From NCBI GenBank assembly GCA_011742915.1, contig JAAQTN010000013.1, forward strand, positions 49,508 to 113,507: a stretch of DNA of 64,000 nucleotides, written 5' to 3'. Positions within the stretch are counted from its first letter, which is position 1; each line of letters opens with the position of its first letter. This stretch comes from Billgrantia desiderata. Lineage in GTDB: Bacteria > Pseudomonadota > Gammaproteobacteria > Pseudomonadales > Halomonadaceae. Of this stretch, positions 54,137 through 62,798 are shown in pieces. The translations under genes and the position numbers were made by a program. Below the pieces are notes generated by a model that was not told the DNA's origin, made no database searches, and saw only the letters and a list, made by a program, of their open reading frames with translations.

Positions 54137-55102
54137 CTATCGGCTGCGCTCCTCGAGGAACGCCATGACGATATCGTGCAGGCTGCGGTCGCCGGCGAAG
54201 CCCAGCGCCTGCGCCCGGCGGGTCTCGAAGCGTGCCGGCCAACTGGCGACGATCGCCTCGATACGCGGATCGGGTTCGTGGCGCACCCGCGCCAGCGCCT
54301 CGTCACCCGCCACCTGACGCAGGGTATCGAGCATCTCGGCCACGCTGACCGTGATGCCCGGCAGCATGAAGGCGCGAAACGGCGCCAGCGCCTCACCCGG
54401 CACCTCGGCGCCGTGCACCAGCGCCTCGATCACCTTGGCCGGCGACATCACGAACAGTTCCAGGGACGGAGCCACGGGACAGATGGCCTCCTCGTCGTTG
54501 AGCGGCTCGCGCAGGATGCTGGAAGCGAAGCTCGAGGCGGCGGCGTTGGGTCGCCCCGGACGCACGATGATGGTCGGCAGGCGCAGCACGCAGCCGTCGA
54601 TCAGGCCGCGTCGGCTGTAGTCGTTGATCAACAGCTCGCACATTGCCTTCTGGGTGCCGTAGGAGTTCTGCGGCTGCAGCGCGGTCATGTCGTCGAGCAC
54701 CGCGGGCAGCTCGCCGCCGTAGGCGGCCACCGAGCTGGCCATGATCAGACGGGTATTGGCCAGCCCCCGCTCGCGGCAGCCCTCCAGCAGTGCCCGGGTG
54801 GCATCGAAGTTGACCTCCATACCGAGATCCAGATCGGCCTCGGCGGCGCTGCTGACCACCGCGGCCAGGTGATAGACGACGTGCGGGCGCGCATCGAGCA
54901 CCGAGTCCAGCGCGCCGGGCTCGGTGATGTCCAGCGCCAGCCCTTCGACATCGACCGTGTCGCTGGGCGGGCACGGCGGCTCGAGCTGATCGACCAGCGT
55001 CAGGCGCTGAACGGCCTCGCCTCTCAGCTCGCCCCGCGCCAGCAGGCGCGCGGCAAGTCGCTGGCCGAGGAAACCGGCGCCGCCGGTAATGACGATGTGC
55101 AT
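54137..55102 (-). CDS. denD: D-erythronate dehydrogenase DenD (SDR-fold epimerase family)
   Basis: This is a 321-aa extended short-chain dehydrogenase. It has an N-terminal MHIVITGGAGFLGQRLAARL nucleotide motif, VYHLAAVVSSAAEADLDLGM and the catalytic tyrosine/lysine pair in NSYGTQKAM. DenD oxidises D-erythronate to 2-oxo-erythronate in the pathway that also uses OtnI, OtnK and OtnC. It is encoded directly behind otnI, as in known clusters. The start MHIVIT at 55102 is used; an in-frame ATG three codons upstream (55111) is equally possible. The 65-base gap before it is CAA-rich on the coding strand. GDP-sugar-type epimerase activity is unlikely in this context. Confidence 0.9.
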   Translation of the reverse strand: MHIVITGGAGFLGQRLAARLLARGELRGEAVQRLTLVDQLEPPCPPSDTVDVEGLALDITEPGALDSVLDARPHVVYHLAAVVSSAAEADLDLGMEVNFDATRALLEGCRERGLANTRLIMASSVAAYGGELPAVLDDMTALQPQNSYGTQKAMCELLINDYSRRGLIDGCVLRLPTIIVRPGRPNAAASSFASSILREPLNDEEAICPVAPSLELFVMSPAKVIEALVHGAEVPGEALAPFRAFMLPGITVSVAEMLDTLRQVAGDEALARVRHEPDPRIEAIVASWPARFETRRAQALGFAGDRSLHDIVMAFLEERSR

Positions 55103-55167
55103 GTCTGGCATCCTGTTGTTGTCGTTGTCGCTGTGTTTTGTCGTGCGGCTTGTTCTTGTCGCTGCGC

Positions 55168-55965
55168 TCAGACCGTGAGCCCGTAGTCGCGCCCCCAGCT
55201 CAGCCCTTCCCGGGTGCCCGCCGCCGGGCGGTACTCGCAGCCGATCCAACCCCGATAGCCGAGCCGCTCCAGCCGCTCGAACAGGGCGGGATAGTGCACC
55301 TCGCCGACGTCCGGTTCGTGGCGCTCCGGTACGCCGGCGATCTGGATATGGGCGATGGCGGTGAACTGCCGCTCCAGATGACGGATCAGATCGCCCTCCA
55401 TGATCTGGCAGTGATAGAGGTCGAACTGCAGACGCAGGCTGCCGTTGGCCCCGACCTGCTCGAGCACCGCCATGGCCTGGGCCTGGCGTGAGAGGAAGTA
55501 GCCCGGCATGTCGCGGGTGTTGATCGGCTCGATCAGCACCTGGCATCCCACCTTGGCCGCCTCGGCGGCAGCGAAGCGCAGATTGCTCACGTAGGTGGCG
55601 TGATGGCGCGCCCGCGTCTCGGCATCGGCGCCGACCGGCAGCAGTCCGGCCATGGCGTGCACCCGGGGACAGCTGAGGGCTTCGGCGTAGCGCAACGCCT
55701 CGACCACGCCATCGCGAAACTCCGCCTCGCGCCCGGGCAGGCTGGCCAGACCACGCTCACCGGCCTCCCAGTCGCCCGGCGGCATGTTGAACAGCACCTG
55801 TTCGACGCCGGCCTCCCTCAGCGCAGCGGCCAGCTCCTCGGGTGCGTAGGCATAGGGAAACAGGTACTCCACGCCGTAAAAACCTGCCGCCGACGCTGCT
55901 CGGAAGCGGTCGAGGAAGTCGTGCTCGGTGAACAGCATGCTGAGGTTGGCGGCCAGTCGAATCAT
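55168..55965 (-). CDS. otnI: 2-oxo-tetronate isomerase OtnI (hydroxypyruvate isomerase family)
   Basis: This is a 265-aa TIM-barrel isomerase. Catalytic glutamate candidates are Glu146 in [13 protein letters not shown] and the glutamate of CEYRP near residue 243. A metal-binding aspartate sits in QFDLYHCQ. OtnI interconverts 2-oxo- and 3-oxo-tetronates, so both LtnD and DenD products converge on the OtnK substrate. It lies 36 bases after otnC. The sequence starts [20 protein letters not shown], typical of the family. Confidence 0.92.
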   Translation of the reverse strand: MIRLAANLSMLFTEHDFLDRFRAASAAGFYGVEYLFPYAYAPEELAAALREAGVEQVLFNMPPGDWEAGERGLASLPGREAEFRDGVVEALRYAEALSCPRVHAMAGLLPVGADAETRARHHATYVSNLRFAAAEAAKVGCQVLIEPINTRDMPGYFLSRQAQAMAVLEQVGANGSLRLQFDLYHCQIMEGDLIRHLERQFTAIAHIQIAGVPERHEPDVGEVHYPALFERLERLGYRGWIGCEYRPAAGTREGLSWGRDYGLTV

Positions 55966-56001
55966 GTTTCGCGTCTCGTGTTCTTGGGTCGTGTGGCGGC
56001 G

Positions 56002-56649
56002 TCAGTCACGTGGAAAGCGGGCTTCGAGCTCGGCGACCTGCTCGGGTGTCAGCCCGCGCGGATTGTGGCCGCGCAGCAGCAGATAGAGCTTGGCAGTCTC
56101 CTCCAGCTCCTCGGTGGCGTAGACCGCCGCCTCCAGGTTCCTGCCCGCCACCACCGGGCCATGGTTGGCCAGCAGCACGGCGCTGTGCTTGCCGGCCAGG
56201 CCGCGCACGGCGTCACCCAGCGCCGGGTCTCCCGGCACGTGATAGGGCACCAGGGGCAGGCGCCCCACCCGCATCACGTAGTAGGCGGTGAGCGGCGGGA
56301 TGCAGTCGCAGGGGTCGATGTCGGGCAGGCAGGAGACCGCCACCGAATGGGTCGAATGCAGGTGCACGATGGCGCCGGCGCGGGGGCGCTCGGCGTACAT
56401 CGCCATGTGCAGGAAGTGCTCCTTGGTCGGGGCGTCGCCGTCGAGCAGGCGACCGTCGCGGTCGAGGCGCGAGATCCGCGCCGGATCGAGCCGGCCCAGG
56501 CAGGCGTTGGTCGGCGTCATCAGCCAGCCGCCGTCGTCCAGGCGCACGCTGATGTTGCCGCTCGACCCCATGGTCAGGCCGCGATCGAACAGCGACTTGC
56601 CGAGCGTGGCGATCTGCTCGCGCAGGCGGTTCGCGTCGTGGACGCTCAT
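56002..56649 (-). CDS. otnC: 3-oxo-tetronate 4-phosphate decarboxylase OtnC (class II aldolase fold)
   Basis: This is a 215-aa class II aldolase/adducin-domain enzyme. GSSGNISVR is at residues 29-37. Metal ligands are His96 and His98 in VHLHSTHS and His163 in ANHGPVVAG, with acid Glu77. It decarboxylates 3-oxo-tetronate 4-phosphate to dihydroxyacetone phosphate. The ATG overlaps the otnK stop by 4 bases, so the two are translated together. Confidence 0.93.
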   Translation of the reverse strand: MSVHDANRLREQIATLGKSLFDRGLTMGSSGNISVRLDDGGWLMTPTNACLGRLDPARISRLDRDGRLLDGDAPTKEHFLHMAMYAERPRAGAIVHLHSTHSVAVSCLPDIDPCDCIPPLTAYYVMRVGRLPLVPYHVPGDPALGDAVRGLAGKHSAVLLANHGPVVAGRNLEAAVYATEELEETAKLYLLLRGHNPRGLTPEQVAELEARFPRD

Positions 56650-57941
56650 GGCAGCACCTCGAAAGCACGCAGGAAGAAGTCCTTGCCGCCGAAGTTGCCC
56701 GACTTCAGCGCCAGCGACAGCGGCGCCTGGCGGCCGGCAAGCATGGCCTGGGTCCAGGGCACGCCGGGGTCGATCTGCTCGCCGATGCGCAGGGCGCGTA
56801 GACCCAGCGCCGACACCACGGCACCGGAGCTCTCGCCGCCCGCCACCACCAGGCGTCCCACGCCCTCGTCGACCAGCCGTCGAGCGAGTTCGCCCAGCGC
56901 CTTCTCCACCAGTTCACCGGCCCGTTCGCGTCCCAGCGTCTGCTGCACCCGACGCACCTGCTCGGCATCGGCCGAGGCATAGATCAGCACCGGACGGCCA
57001 CCGGCCAGGTGACGGCGAGCGAAGGCCAGCGCCCGCTCCAGATGATCGGGCCCTTCGGCCAATGAAACCGGATCGAGGGGAAAACCGGGAAAGCGCGTGA
57101 GAAAGACATCCACCTGGGCCAGGGTGGCCCGCGAGCAGCTACCCGACAGCACCAGGGCGCTGCCCGATGCCGGCTGCAGCGACCCCGCCGCCGCGACCTC
57201 GCCCAGCCAGCCGCGCCGGCGGTACGCGGCGGGCAGCGTCTGGCCCAGCCCCGAGCCGCCGGTCACCAGCGGCAGGTCGGCCGTCGCCTCGGCCAGCACG
57301 GCCAGGTCGCGCTCGTCGAGGGTGTCGCAGATCGCCTGCCGCACGCCCTGGTCGGCCAGTTCGTCGAGCCGTGCCCTGGCAGCTTCGGCACCCTGGGCCA
57401 GCGTCGGCCACGGCAGCAGCCCTACCGGATGTCGGCTCTGACGCGCCAGCACGCGGACCAGGTCGGCGTCGTGCATCGGATTGAGCGGGTGATGCTGCAT
57501 GCCACTCTCGTTGAGCAGCCTGTCGCCGACGAAGAGGTGGCCCTGATAGACGGTACGACCGTTGGCCGGAAAGGCCGGCACCATGACGCTCAGCGGTGCG
57601 CCGAGACGCTCCAGCAGCGCCTCGCCGACCGGGCCGATGTTGCCGGCCTCGGTGGAGTCGAAGGTGGAGCAGTACTTGAAGAAGAGCTGACGCGCGCCCT
57701 CGGTGCGCAGCCACTCCAGCGCCGCCAGCGAATCGCGTATGGCCTCGTCGACCGGACAGGAGCGCGACTTCAGCGCCACCACCACCGCATCGATCCGCTC
57801 CACGTCCTCGACCAGCTCGGCCAGGGGGCGCTCGGGCACGCCGATCAGCTGCACGCAGCGCATGCCGCCGCGCACCAGATTGTTGGCCAGGTCGGTGGCG
57901 CCGGTGAAGTCGTCGGCAATGGCGCCCAGCACGATCGCCAT
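56646..57941 (-). CDS. otnK: 3-oxo-tetronate kinase OtnK (four-carbon acid sugar kinase)
   Basis: This is a 431-aa DUF1537 kinase. The N-terminal substrate domain begins VLGAIADDFTGATDLANNLV. The C-terminal nucleotide domain has LVVAGGESSGAVVSALG and ends in a LALKSGNFGGKDFF tail. It phosphorylates 3-oxo-tetronate at O4 before OtnC acts. The ATG at 57941 is 1 base after the ltnD stop; a longer upstream frame overlaps ltnD and is unlikely. It belongs to the tetronate operon with ltnD and otnC. Confidence 0.93.
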   Translation of the reverse strand: MAIVLGAIADDFTGATDLANNLVRGGMRCVQLIGVPERPLAELVEDVERIDAVVVALKSRSCPVDEAIRDSLAALEWLRTEGARQLFFKYCSTFDSTEAGNIGPVGEALLERLGAPLSVMVPAFPANGRTVYQGHLFVGDRLLNESGMQHHPLNPMHDADLVRVLARQSRHPVGLLPWPTLAQGAEAARARLDELADQGVRQAICDTLDERDLAVLAEATADLPLVTGGSGLGQTLPAAYRRRGWLGEVAAAGSLQPASGSALVLSGSCSRATLAQVDVFLTRFPGFPLDPVSLAEGPDHLERALAFARRHLAGGRPVLIYASADAEQVRRVQQTLGRERAGELVEKALGELARRLVDEGVGRLVVAGGESSGAVVSALGLRALRIGEQIDPGVPWTQAMLAGRQAPLSLALKSGNFGGKDFFLRAFEVLP

Positions 57942-57942
57942 C

Positions 57943-58869
57943 TCAAGCTCCCTCGTCGTTGGCCGCCTCGGGCAGGGCAATGCCCGAGAGGCGTTGATAG
58001 ACCTTGATCACCGCCGCGTCGTCCTCGCGGCCGAAACCGGCACCCTTGGCGGCGGTGAACTGCTGCAGTGCGCTGGCGGCGACGGGCGTGGGCATGGCCA
58101 GCTCGCGGCCGGTCTCGTGGACGATGTTGAGATCCTTGACGAAGATGTCCACCGCCGAGAGCGGGGTGTAGTCGCCCTCGAGAACGTGCGGCACGCGGTT
58201 CTCGAACATCCAGGAGTTGCCGGCGGATTGGGTGATCACCTCGTACACGCGGCGCGGCTCCAGCCCCATACGAATGCCCAGCGCCACGGCTTCGGCGGCG
58301 GCGGCGATATGCACGCCGGCCAGCAACTGATTGACCAGCTTCATGCTGGAGCCGATGCCCGGCGAATCGCCCAACCGATGCACGATCTCGGCCATGGCAT
58401 CGAGCACCGGGCCGGCCTTGTCGAAGGCTTCGGCGCTGCCGGATGCCATCACCGAGAGCCGCCCTGCCCGCGCCTTGGCCGCCCCGCCGCTGATCGGCGC
58501 GTCGAGCATCAGCAGGCCACGCTCGGCCAGCCGGGCGCACAGCCGCTCGGCCAGACTCGGCGCCACGGTGGCGCACTGAATCACCAGCGCACCCGGCGCC
58601 AGAGCGTGGGCGAGCCCGCTCTCGCCGAACAGCACCTGCTCGACCTGGGCGGCATTGACCACCACGACCAGCACCACGTCGCACTGCGCGGCCAGCTCGG
58701 CGGGCGTCGCCGCGCAGCGTCCGCCGGTCGCCTCGAAGGCGCGGCAGGCCGATTCGGCGACGTCGCAGCCGACCACCGTCAGGCCACGTTCGTGCAGCGC
58801 CGTCGCCGTACCCAGCCCCATGGCGCCCAGGCCGATGACGCCCACTCTTGGAGTCGTACCGTCGCTCAT
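57943..58869 (-). CDS. ltnD: L-threonate dehydrogenase LtnD (HIBDH family)
   Basis: This is a 308-aa beta-hydroxyacid dehydrogenase. The Rossmann motif is VGVIGLGAMGLG. The substrate loop DAPISGGAAKARAGRL and catalytic lysine in GSSMKLVNQLLAGVH are canonical. The C-terminal DIFVKDLNIVHETGRE pattern is the one found in LtnD-type enzymes. It oxidises L-threonate to 2-oxo-threonate, feeding OtnI, OtnK and OtnC. It is the first gene of the minus-strand operon, reading away from the divergent LacI-family repressor. Having both ltnD and denD suggests use of L-threonate and D-erythronate. Confidence 0.92.
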   Translation of the reverse strand: MSDGTTPRVGVIGLGAMGLGTATALHERGLTVVGCDVAESACRAFEATGGRCAATPAELAAQCDVVLVVVVNAAQVEQVLFGESGLAHALAPGALVIQCATVAPSLAERLCARLAERGLLMLDAPISGGAAKARAGRLSVMASGSAEAFDKAGPVLDAMAEIVHRLGDSPGIGSSMKLVNQLLAGVHIAAAAEAVALGIRMGLEPRRVYEVITQSAGNSWMFENRVPHVLEGDYTPLSAVDIFVKDLNIVHETGRELAMPTPVAASALQQFTAAKGAGFGREDDAAVIKVYQRLSGIALPEAANDEGA

Positions 58870-58977
58870 CGCCGCTCTCCTGTTTGCCTATGTGCCTGTT
58901 CGCGCTAGCGTTCTGCCCACTCCATCCGCTCGGCGACCGCAACTTCCGGTGTCTTTTCAGTGCTGGCCGAATCCGAT

Positions 58978-58993
58978 ATGTTAGCGCTATCAT
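58978..58993. promoter_or_regulatory. LacI-type operator, first copy (near palindrome)
   Basis: ATGTTAGC-GCTATCAT differs from a perfect palindrome by one base. It shares two bases with the second copy, so the two sites are spaced 14 bases apart. Confidence 0.7.
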
Positions 58994-59007
58994 GTTAGCG
59001 CTAACAT
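58992..59007. promoter_or_regulatory. LacI-type operator, second copy (perfect palindrome)
   Basis: ATGTTAGC-GCTAACAT is a perfect 16-base palindrome with the central CG expected of LacI/GntR-class operators. It lies between the divergent starts of ltnD (58869) and the LacI-family gene (59062). The remaining bases of 58870-59061 show no gene. Confidence 0.85.
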
Positions 59008-59061
59008 CGTTGTAGTAGATTCACCGATTCGCAGCAAGGGGCGGCCAGGAGGATACGACCA

Positions 59062-60090
59062 TTGTCTAACGATGCGCACAACTCGCGTCGACGACGCAGC
59101 ACCGAGCAGCCCACGCTCAAAGAGGTAGCCGACGCTGCCGGCGTCTCGGCCATCACCGCTTCGCGCGCACTGAATCGCCCCGATCAGGTCAACGAACTCA
59201 CCCGTGCGCGGGTTCTCGAGGCCGTGGAGCGCCTGGGCTACGTGCCCAACCTGGTGGCCGGCAGCCTGGCATCGGCCCGCTCGCGCTTCATTGCCGTCAT
59301 CGTGCCTTCGCTGGCCAACAGCGTGTTCATCGAGGTGATCCAGGGGCTGCAGGAAACCTTCGAGGCCCAGGGCTACCAGATCCTGCTGGGCAATACCGAG
59401 TACGACCTGGAGCGGGAATACCAGCTGATTCGCACCTTCCTCGGCTGGTCCTGCTCGGCGCTGATCACCGCGGGGCTGCGCCACAACGAGGCCTGCCGCA
59501 CCCTGCTCGCCAACTGCGACAAGCCGATCATGGAGGTCATGGAGCTGGGCGAGGCGCGGGATCTCAACGTGGGGCTGGACCATACCGAAGCCGGCCGCTG
59601 CATGGCGCGCCACCTGCTCGAGCGGGGCCATCGCCAGACGCTCTTCATCGGCGCACGGCTGGCCGGCGACTATCGCGCCGGGATGCGCTACGAGGGCCAT
59701 CGCGAGATATTCGAGCAGGCCGGCCTCACCGCACCGCTGCTCGAACTCGAACGGGGCGGGCTCGACGCCGGCGCCGCCGGGCTGGAACGGGCGCTCGCCG
59801 AGCATCCCGACATCGGGGCGATCCACTTCGCCAACGACGACCTGGCCACCGGCGCCCTGCTCCACGCCCAGCGCCTGGGCCTCGCGGTGCCGCAAAGGAT
59901 AGCCATCGCCGGGTTCAACGGCCTACCCATCGGCCAGCACGTGACCCCGCGTCTGACCACCATTCGCTCCCCGCGCCACGCCATGGGCGAACTCGCCGCC
60001 ACGGAGGTGATTCGCCGCCTCGAGGGCCAGCGCGTGCTACGCCGACAGCACGACGTGGGCTTCGAGCTGCTGGTGGGCGAGAGCACCTGA
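59062..60090 (+). CDS. LacI-family transcriptional repressor of the tetronate operon
   Basis: This is a 342-aa repressor. The N-terminal helix-turn-helix is TLKEVADAAGVSAITASRAL, and the hinge region follows (LVAGSLASARS). A periplasmic-binding-protein-like effector domain completes the protein (IAVIVPSLANSVFIEVIQGL, HFANDDLATGALL). It resembles gluconate-type GntR repressors. The start is a TTG at 59062 with AGGAGG upstream. The two operators above lie 55 and 69 bases upstream of the start, so it probably controls itself and ltnD together. The inducer is expected to be a tetronate or its oxo form. Confidence 0.92.
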   Translation: MSNDAHNSRRRRSTEQPTLKEVADAAGVSAITASRALNRPDQVNELTRARVLEAVERLGYVPNLVAGSLASARSRFIAVIVPSLANSVFIEVIQGLQETFEAQGYQILLGNTEYDLEREYQLIRTFLGWSCSALITAGLRHNEACRTLLANCDKPIMEVMELGEARDLNVGLDHTEAGRCMARHLLERGHRQTLFIGARLAGDYRAGMRYEGHREIFEQAGLTAPLLELERGGLDAGAAGLERALAEHPDIGAIHFANDDLATGALLHAQRLGLAVPQRIAIAGFNGLPIGQHVTPRLTTIRSPRHAMGELAATEVIRRLEGQRVLRRQHDVGFELLVGEST

Positions 60091-60167
60091 ACCGCACGCC
60101 GTCACCATTTGGTCAATGCAGAAGGGGCAGCCTATGCTGAAGCCACGTTTCCGTGCAGGCAGCCCGC

Positions 60168-60857
60168 ATGTCCCGCAAGGTGCTTCTCGTCCTCGCCGCC
60201 CTGGTGACTCTCGCCCTGCTGGGCTTGTTATGGCGCTGGCTGGCCGCGCACGACCTGTTCGACGCCAACACCCTCTTCGCCCTGCTGCAAGGCTCGCTGG
60301 CCTGGCGCGATACGCCCTGGGCCGGCGTGGTGGTGGTGGCAGCCTTTCTCGCCGCCTCGCTGACCCTGTTCCCGCTGAGCGTGCTGGTGGTACTGGCGGG
60401 CCTGCTGTTCGGCCCGTGGTGGGGGTTCTTCTATTCGCTGATCGGCACGCTGGTCGGCTCGATCGCGACCTACTGGCTGGGCCGCAGGCTCGGGCGCGAT
60501 GCCCTGCTGTACTACGGCGGCACGCGCCTCCTCAACATGTCGCGCTATCTGGCCGGGCACGGGGTACGCACCATGACCGTGCTCAACCTGCTGCCCCTGG
60601 CACCTTTCACCCTCACCAACCTGCTGGCCGGGGCCTTTCACATCCGCTTTCGCGACTACATGCTGGGCACCTTCATCGGCGCCACGCCGGGGTTGGCCGG
60701 TATCATCCTGCTGAGCAGCCAGCTCGGCACCCTGCTGACCGCCGAGGACCGCCGCGAGCTGGCCTGGGCCGCCGCCGGCATCGTGCTCGCCCTGGCACTG
60801 CTCTACGGACTCAAGCGCTATGCGGATGCCCGTCAGCGACGGCGCCGCCGCGCCTGA
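60168..60857 (+). CDS. VTT/TVP38-family (DedA-like) membrane protein
   Basis: This is a 229-aa protein with about six hydrophobic helices. The VTT-domain core reads LSVLVVLAGLLFGPWWGFFY. The second conserved stretch is LNLLPLAPFTLTNLLAGAFH, followed by FRDYMLGTFIGATPG. The family includes proteins that scramble or transport lipids and small solutes; the function here is unknown. The ATG at 60168 has AGG at suitable spacing; a GTG at 60153 is an alternative. Its last 47 bases overlap the convergent lysR gene. Confidence 0.88.
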   Translation: MSRKVLLVLAALVTLALLGLLWRWLAAHDLFDANTLFALLQGSLAWRDTPWAGVVVVAAFLAASLTLFPLSVLVVLAGLLFGPWWGFFYSLIGTLVGSIATYWLGRRLGRDALLYYGGTRLLNMSRYLAGHGVRTMTVLNLLPLAPFTLTNLLAGAFHIRFRDYMLGTFIGATPGLAGIILLSSQLGTLLTAEDRRELAWAAAGIVLALALLYGLKRYADARQRRRRRA

Positions 60858-61788
60858 TTGCCGAGGGCCCAGCATCGGGCATCGGCGGCACCCGCTCGGG
60901 CATCCGCTCCTCGAGAAACGCCACGAAGGCACGCAGGCGTGCCGGCACGTGCCGGCGCTGCTGATAGACGGCATGGAAGTCGGCCGAGATGCCCCGCCAC
61001 TGCGGCAGCAGCTCGACCAGCGAGCCGCTGGCCAGGTGTTCATGCACGTCCCACCAGGAGCGCAGCGCCACGCCGTGGCCATCGAGCGCCATCTGCACGA
61101 TCACTTCGCCGTCGTTGCTGGCCAGCGGACCCGCTATCTTGACCGCCTGCTCGCGCAGCGGGTCGTCGCGGTGCTGAAAGCGCCACACGGCGTAGTCGCT
61201 GTCGTTCTCGCGCAGTATCAGGCAGGGATGCGCGGCAAGATCCGCCGGTGTCGTCAGCGCTGCCATGCGTGCCAGGTAGTCGGGGGCGGCACACAGTACC
61301 CGTCGATTGGTCAGGATGCGTCGCGCCACCAGGCGCGAATCGGGCGGCTCACCGACGCGAATACCGACATCGAAGCCCTGCTCGCCGAGACTCAACGGAT
61401 AGTTGGTGAGCTCCAGCACCCCTTCGACGCCCGGATTGAGGGTACAGAACGCCGACAGCAGCGGCGCCACGTGGCGGCGGCCGAAGCCGAAGGTGGCGTT
61501 CACCTTGAGCGGCCCCGAGAGCGCCGCCTGCTGTTCGCCCAGCGCCTCTTCCAGCTCGGAGAGCTCTTCGAGGATCGCCGAGCCGCGGGTGAGATAGCGC
61601 TCCCCTTCCGCCGTCAGCGTCAGGCGCCGGGTGGTGCGGCTGGCCAGCTCGACGCCCAGGCGCGCCTCGAGCTGCTTGAGGCGCTTGCTCACCGCCGACA
61701 GCGACAGGCCCAGCTCCCGCGCCGTGGCCGTCAGGCTGCCCGCCAGGGCCAGCTGGCGGAAGAAAACCAGGTCGTCGAGCTGAGCCAT
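60811..61788 (-). CDS. LysR-family transcriptional regulator
   Basis: This is a 325-aa regulator of the CrgA/DmlR-like LysR branch. The helix-turn-helix is TARELGLSLSAVSKRLKQLE, after VFFRQLALAGSL. The effector domain has LKVNATFGFGRRHVAPLLSA. The ATG at 61788 is preceded by GGAGAG; a GTG at 61800 is the alternative. It is divergent, by 104 bases, from the dehalogenase and tartrate/D-malate dehydrogenase genes. DmlR controls dmlA in E. coli, so control of that pair is plausible. Its C-terminal end overlaps the VTT gene. Confidence 0.88.
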   Translation of the reverse strand: MAQLDDLVFFRQLALAGSLTATARELGLSLSAVSKRLKQLEARLGVELASRTTRRLTLTAEGERYLTRGSAILEELSELEEALGEQQAALSGPLKVNATFGFGRRHVAPLLSAFCTLNPGVEGVLELTNYPLSLGEQGFDVGIRVGEPPDSRLVARRILTNRRVLCAAPDYLARMAALTTPADLAAHPCLILRENDSDYAVWRFQHRDDPLREQAVKIAGPLASNDGEVIVQMALDGHGVALRSWWDVHEHLASGSLVELLPQWRGISADFHAVYQQRRHVPARLRAFVAFLEERMPERVPPMPDAGPSAIRRGGAVADGHPHSA

Positions 61789-61892
61789 GTGACTCTCCAC
61801 TTTCAGTCAACAATACATTTCCATATAGCCTGATTATTCCCACCAAGCCAAGGGCTAGACTGGGGACAGCCAAAGATTCGGAGGAAGCACTC

Positions 61893-62774
61893 ATGTTCGA
61901 GGGATTCCGCACGTTCGACATCGCCTGCGGCGACATCAACATCCATGGCCGCATCGGCGGCTCGGGACCGCCGCTGCTGCTTCTCCACGGTCACCCCCAG
62001 AGCCATGTGATCTGGCACCGTCTGGCCGAACCGCTGGCAAGCCGCTTCACGGTGGTGGCCACCGATCTACGTGGCTATGGCGATTCGTCCAAGCCACCCG
62101 GCGAGCCGGACCACGCCAACTACAGCAAGCGCGCCATGGCCGAGGATCAGGTCACAGTGATGCGTGAGCTGGGCTTCGAGCGTTTCTTGCTGTGCGGCCA
62201 CGACCGCGGTGGACGTGTCGCCCACCGCCTGGTCATGGATCATCCGGACAGGGTAGACAAGCTGATGCTGCTCGATATTGCCCCTACGCTTGCCATGTAC
62301 GAGCAAACCGACCGTACCTTCGCCACCGCCTACTTCCACTGGTTCTTTCTGATCCAGCCCTCGCCGCTGCCGGAAACCCTGATCGAGGCTTCACCCAACG
62401 ACTACATCACCCGCACCATGGGCGGGCGGCATGCCAGCCTCGACGCCTTCGATCCGGCAGCCATCGCCGAATACCAGCGCTGCCTGGCCCAGCCCGGCGC
62501 CGCCCATGCCCTGTGCGAGGACTATCGCGCCAGCAACGCCATCGACCTGGAACACGACCGCGCCGACCGTGAAGCGGGACGCCGTATCGCCTGCCCAGTC
62601 AGCGTGCTGTGGGGCAAGCACGGCATCATCGAGCGTTGCTTCGACCCACTTACGGAATGGCGCGCCGTGGCCGAACGGGTCGAGGGCGAGGCACTGCCCT
62701 GCGGCCATTACATCCCCGAGGAGGCGCCAGAGGCCCTGCTCGACCGTATCAACCGTTTCATGACCCACACCTGA
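61893..62774 (+). CDS. Haloacetate (fluoroacetate) dehalogenase-like alpha/beta hydrolase
   Basis: This is a 293-aa alpha/beta-hydrolase. HGHPQ (about 32-36) forms the oxyanion hole. The nucleophile Asp104 and carboxylate-binding Arg105/Arg108 are in GHDRGGR, and Asp128 is in LLDIAP. His149-Trp150 in FHWFF, Tyr211 and the catalytic base His272 in CGHYIPEE complete the pattern of fluoroacetate dehalogenases. A second Trp (Trp185 in the Rhodopseudomonas enzyme) is not apparent. An epoxide hydrolase role is less likely with HW in place of the usual cap residues. It is followed 24 bases later by the tartrate dehydrogenase gene. Confidence 0.85.
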   Translation: MFEGFRTFDIACGDINIHGRIGGSGPPLLLLHGHPQSHVIWHRLAEPLASRFTVVATDLRGYGDSSKPPGEPDHANYSKRAMAEDQVTVMRELGFERFLLCGHDRGGRVAHRLVMDHPDRVDKLMLLDIAPTLAMYEQTDRTFATAYFHWFFLIQPSPLPETLIEASPNDYITRTMGGRHASLDAFDPAAIAEYQRCLAQPGAAHALCEDYRASNAIDLEHDRADREAGRRIACPVSVLWGKHGIIERCFDPLTEWRAVAERVEGEALPCGHYIPEEAPEALLDRINRFMTHT

Positions 62775-62798
62775 CCAACACCACCCGAGGAACCCACC

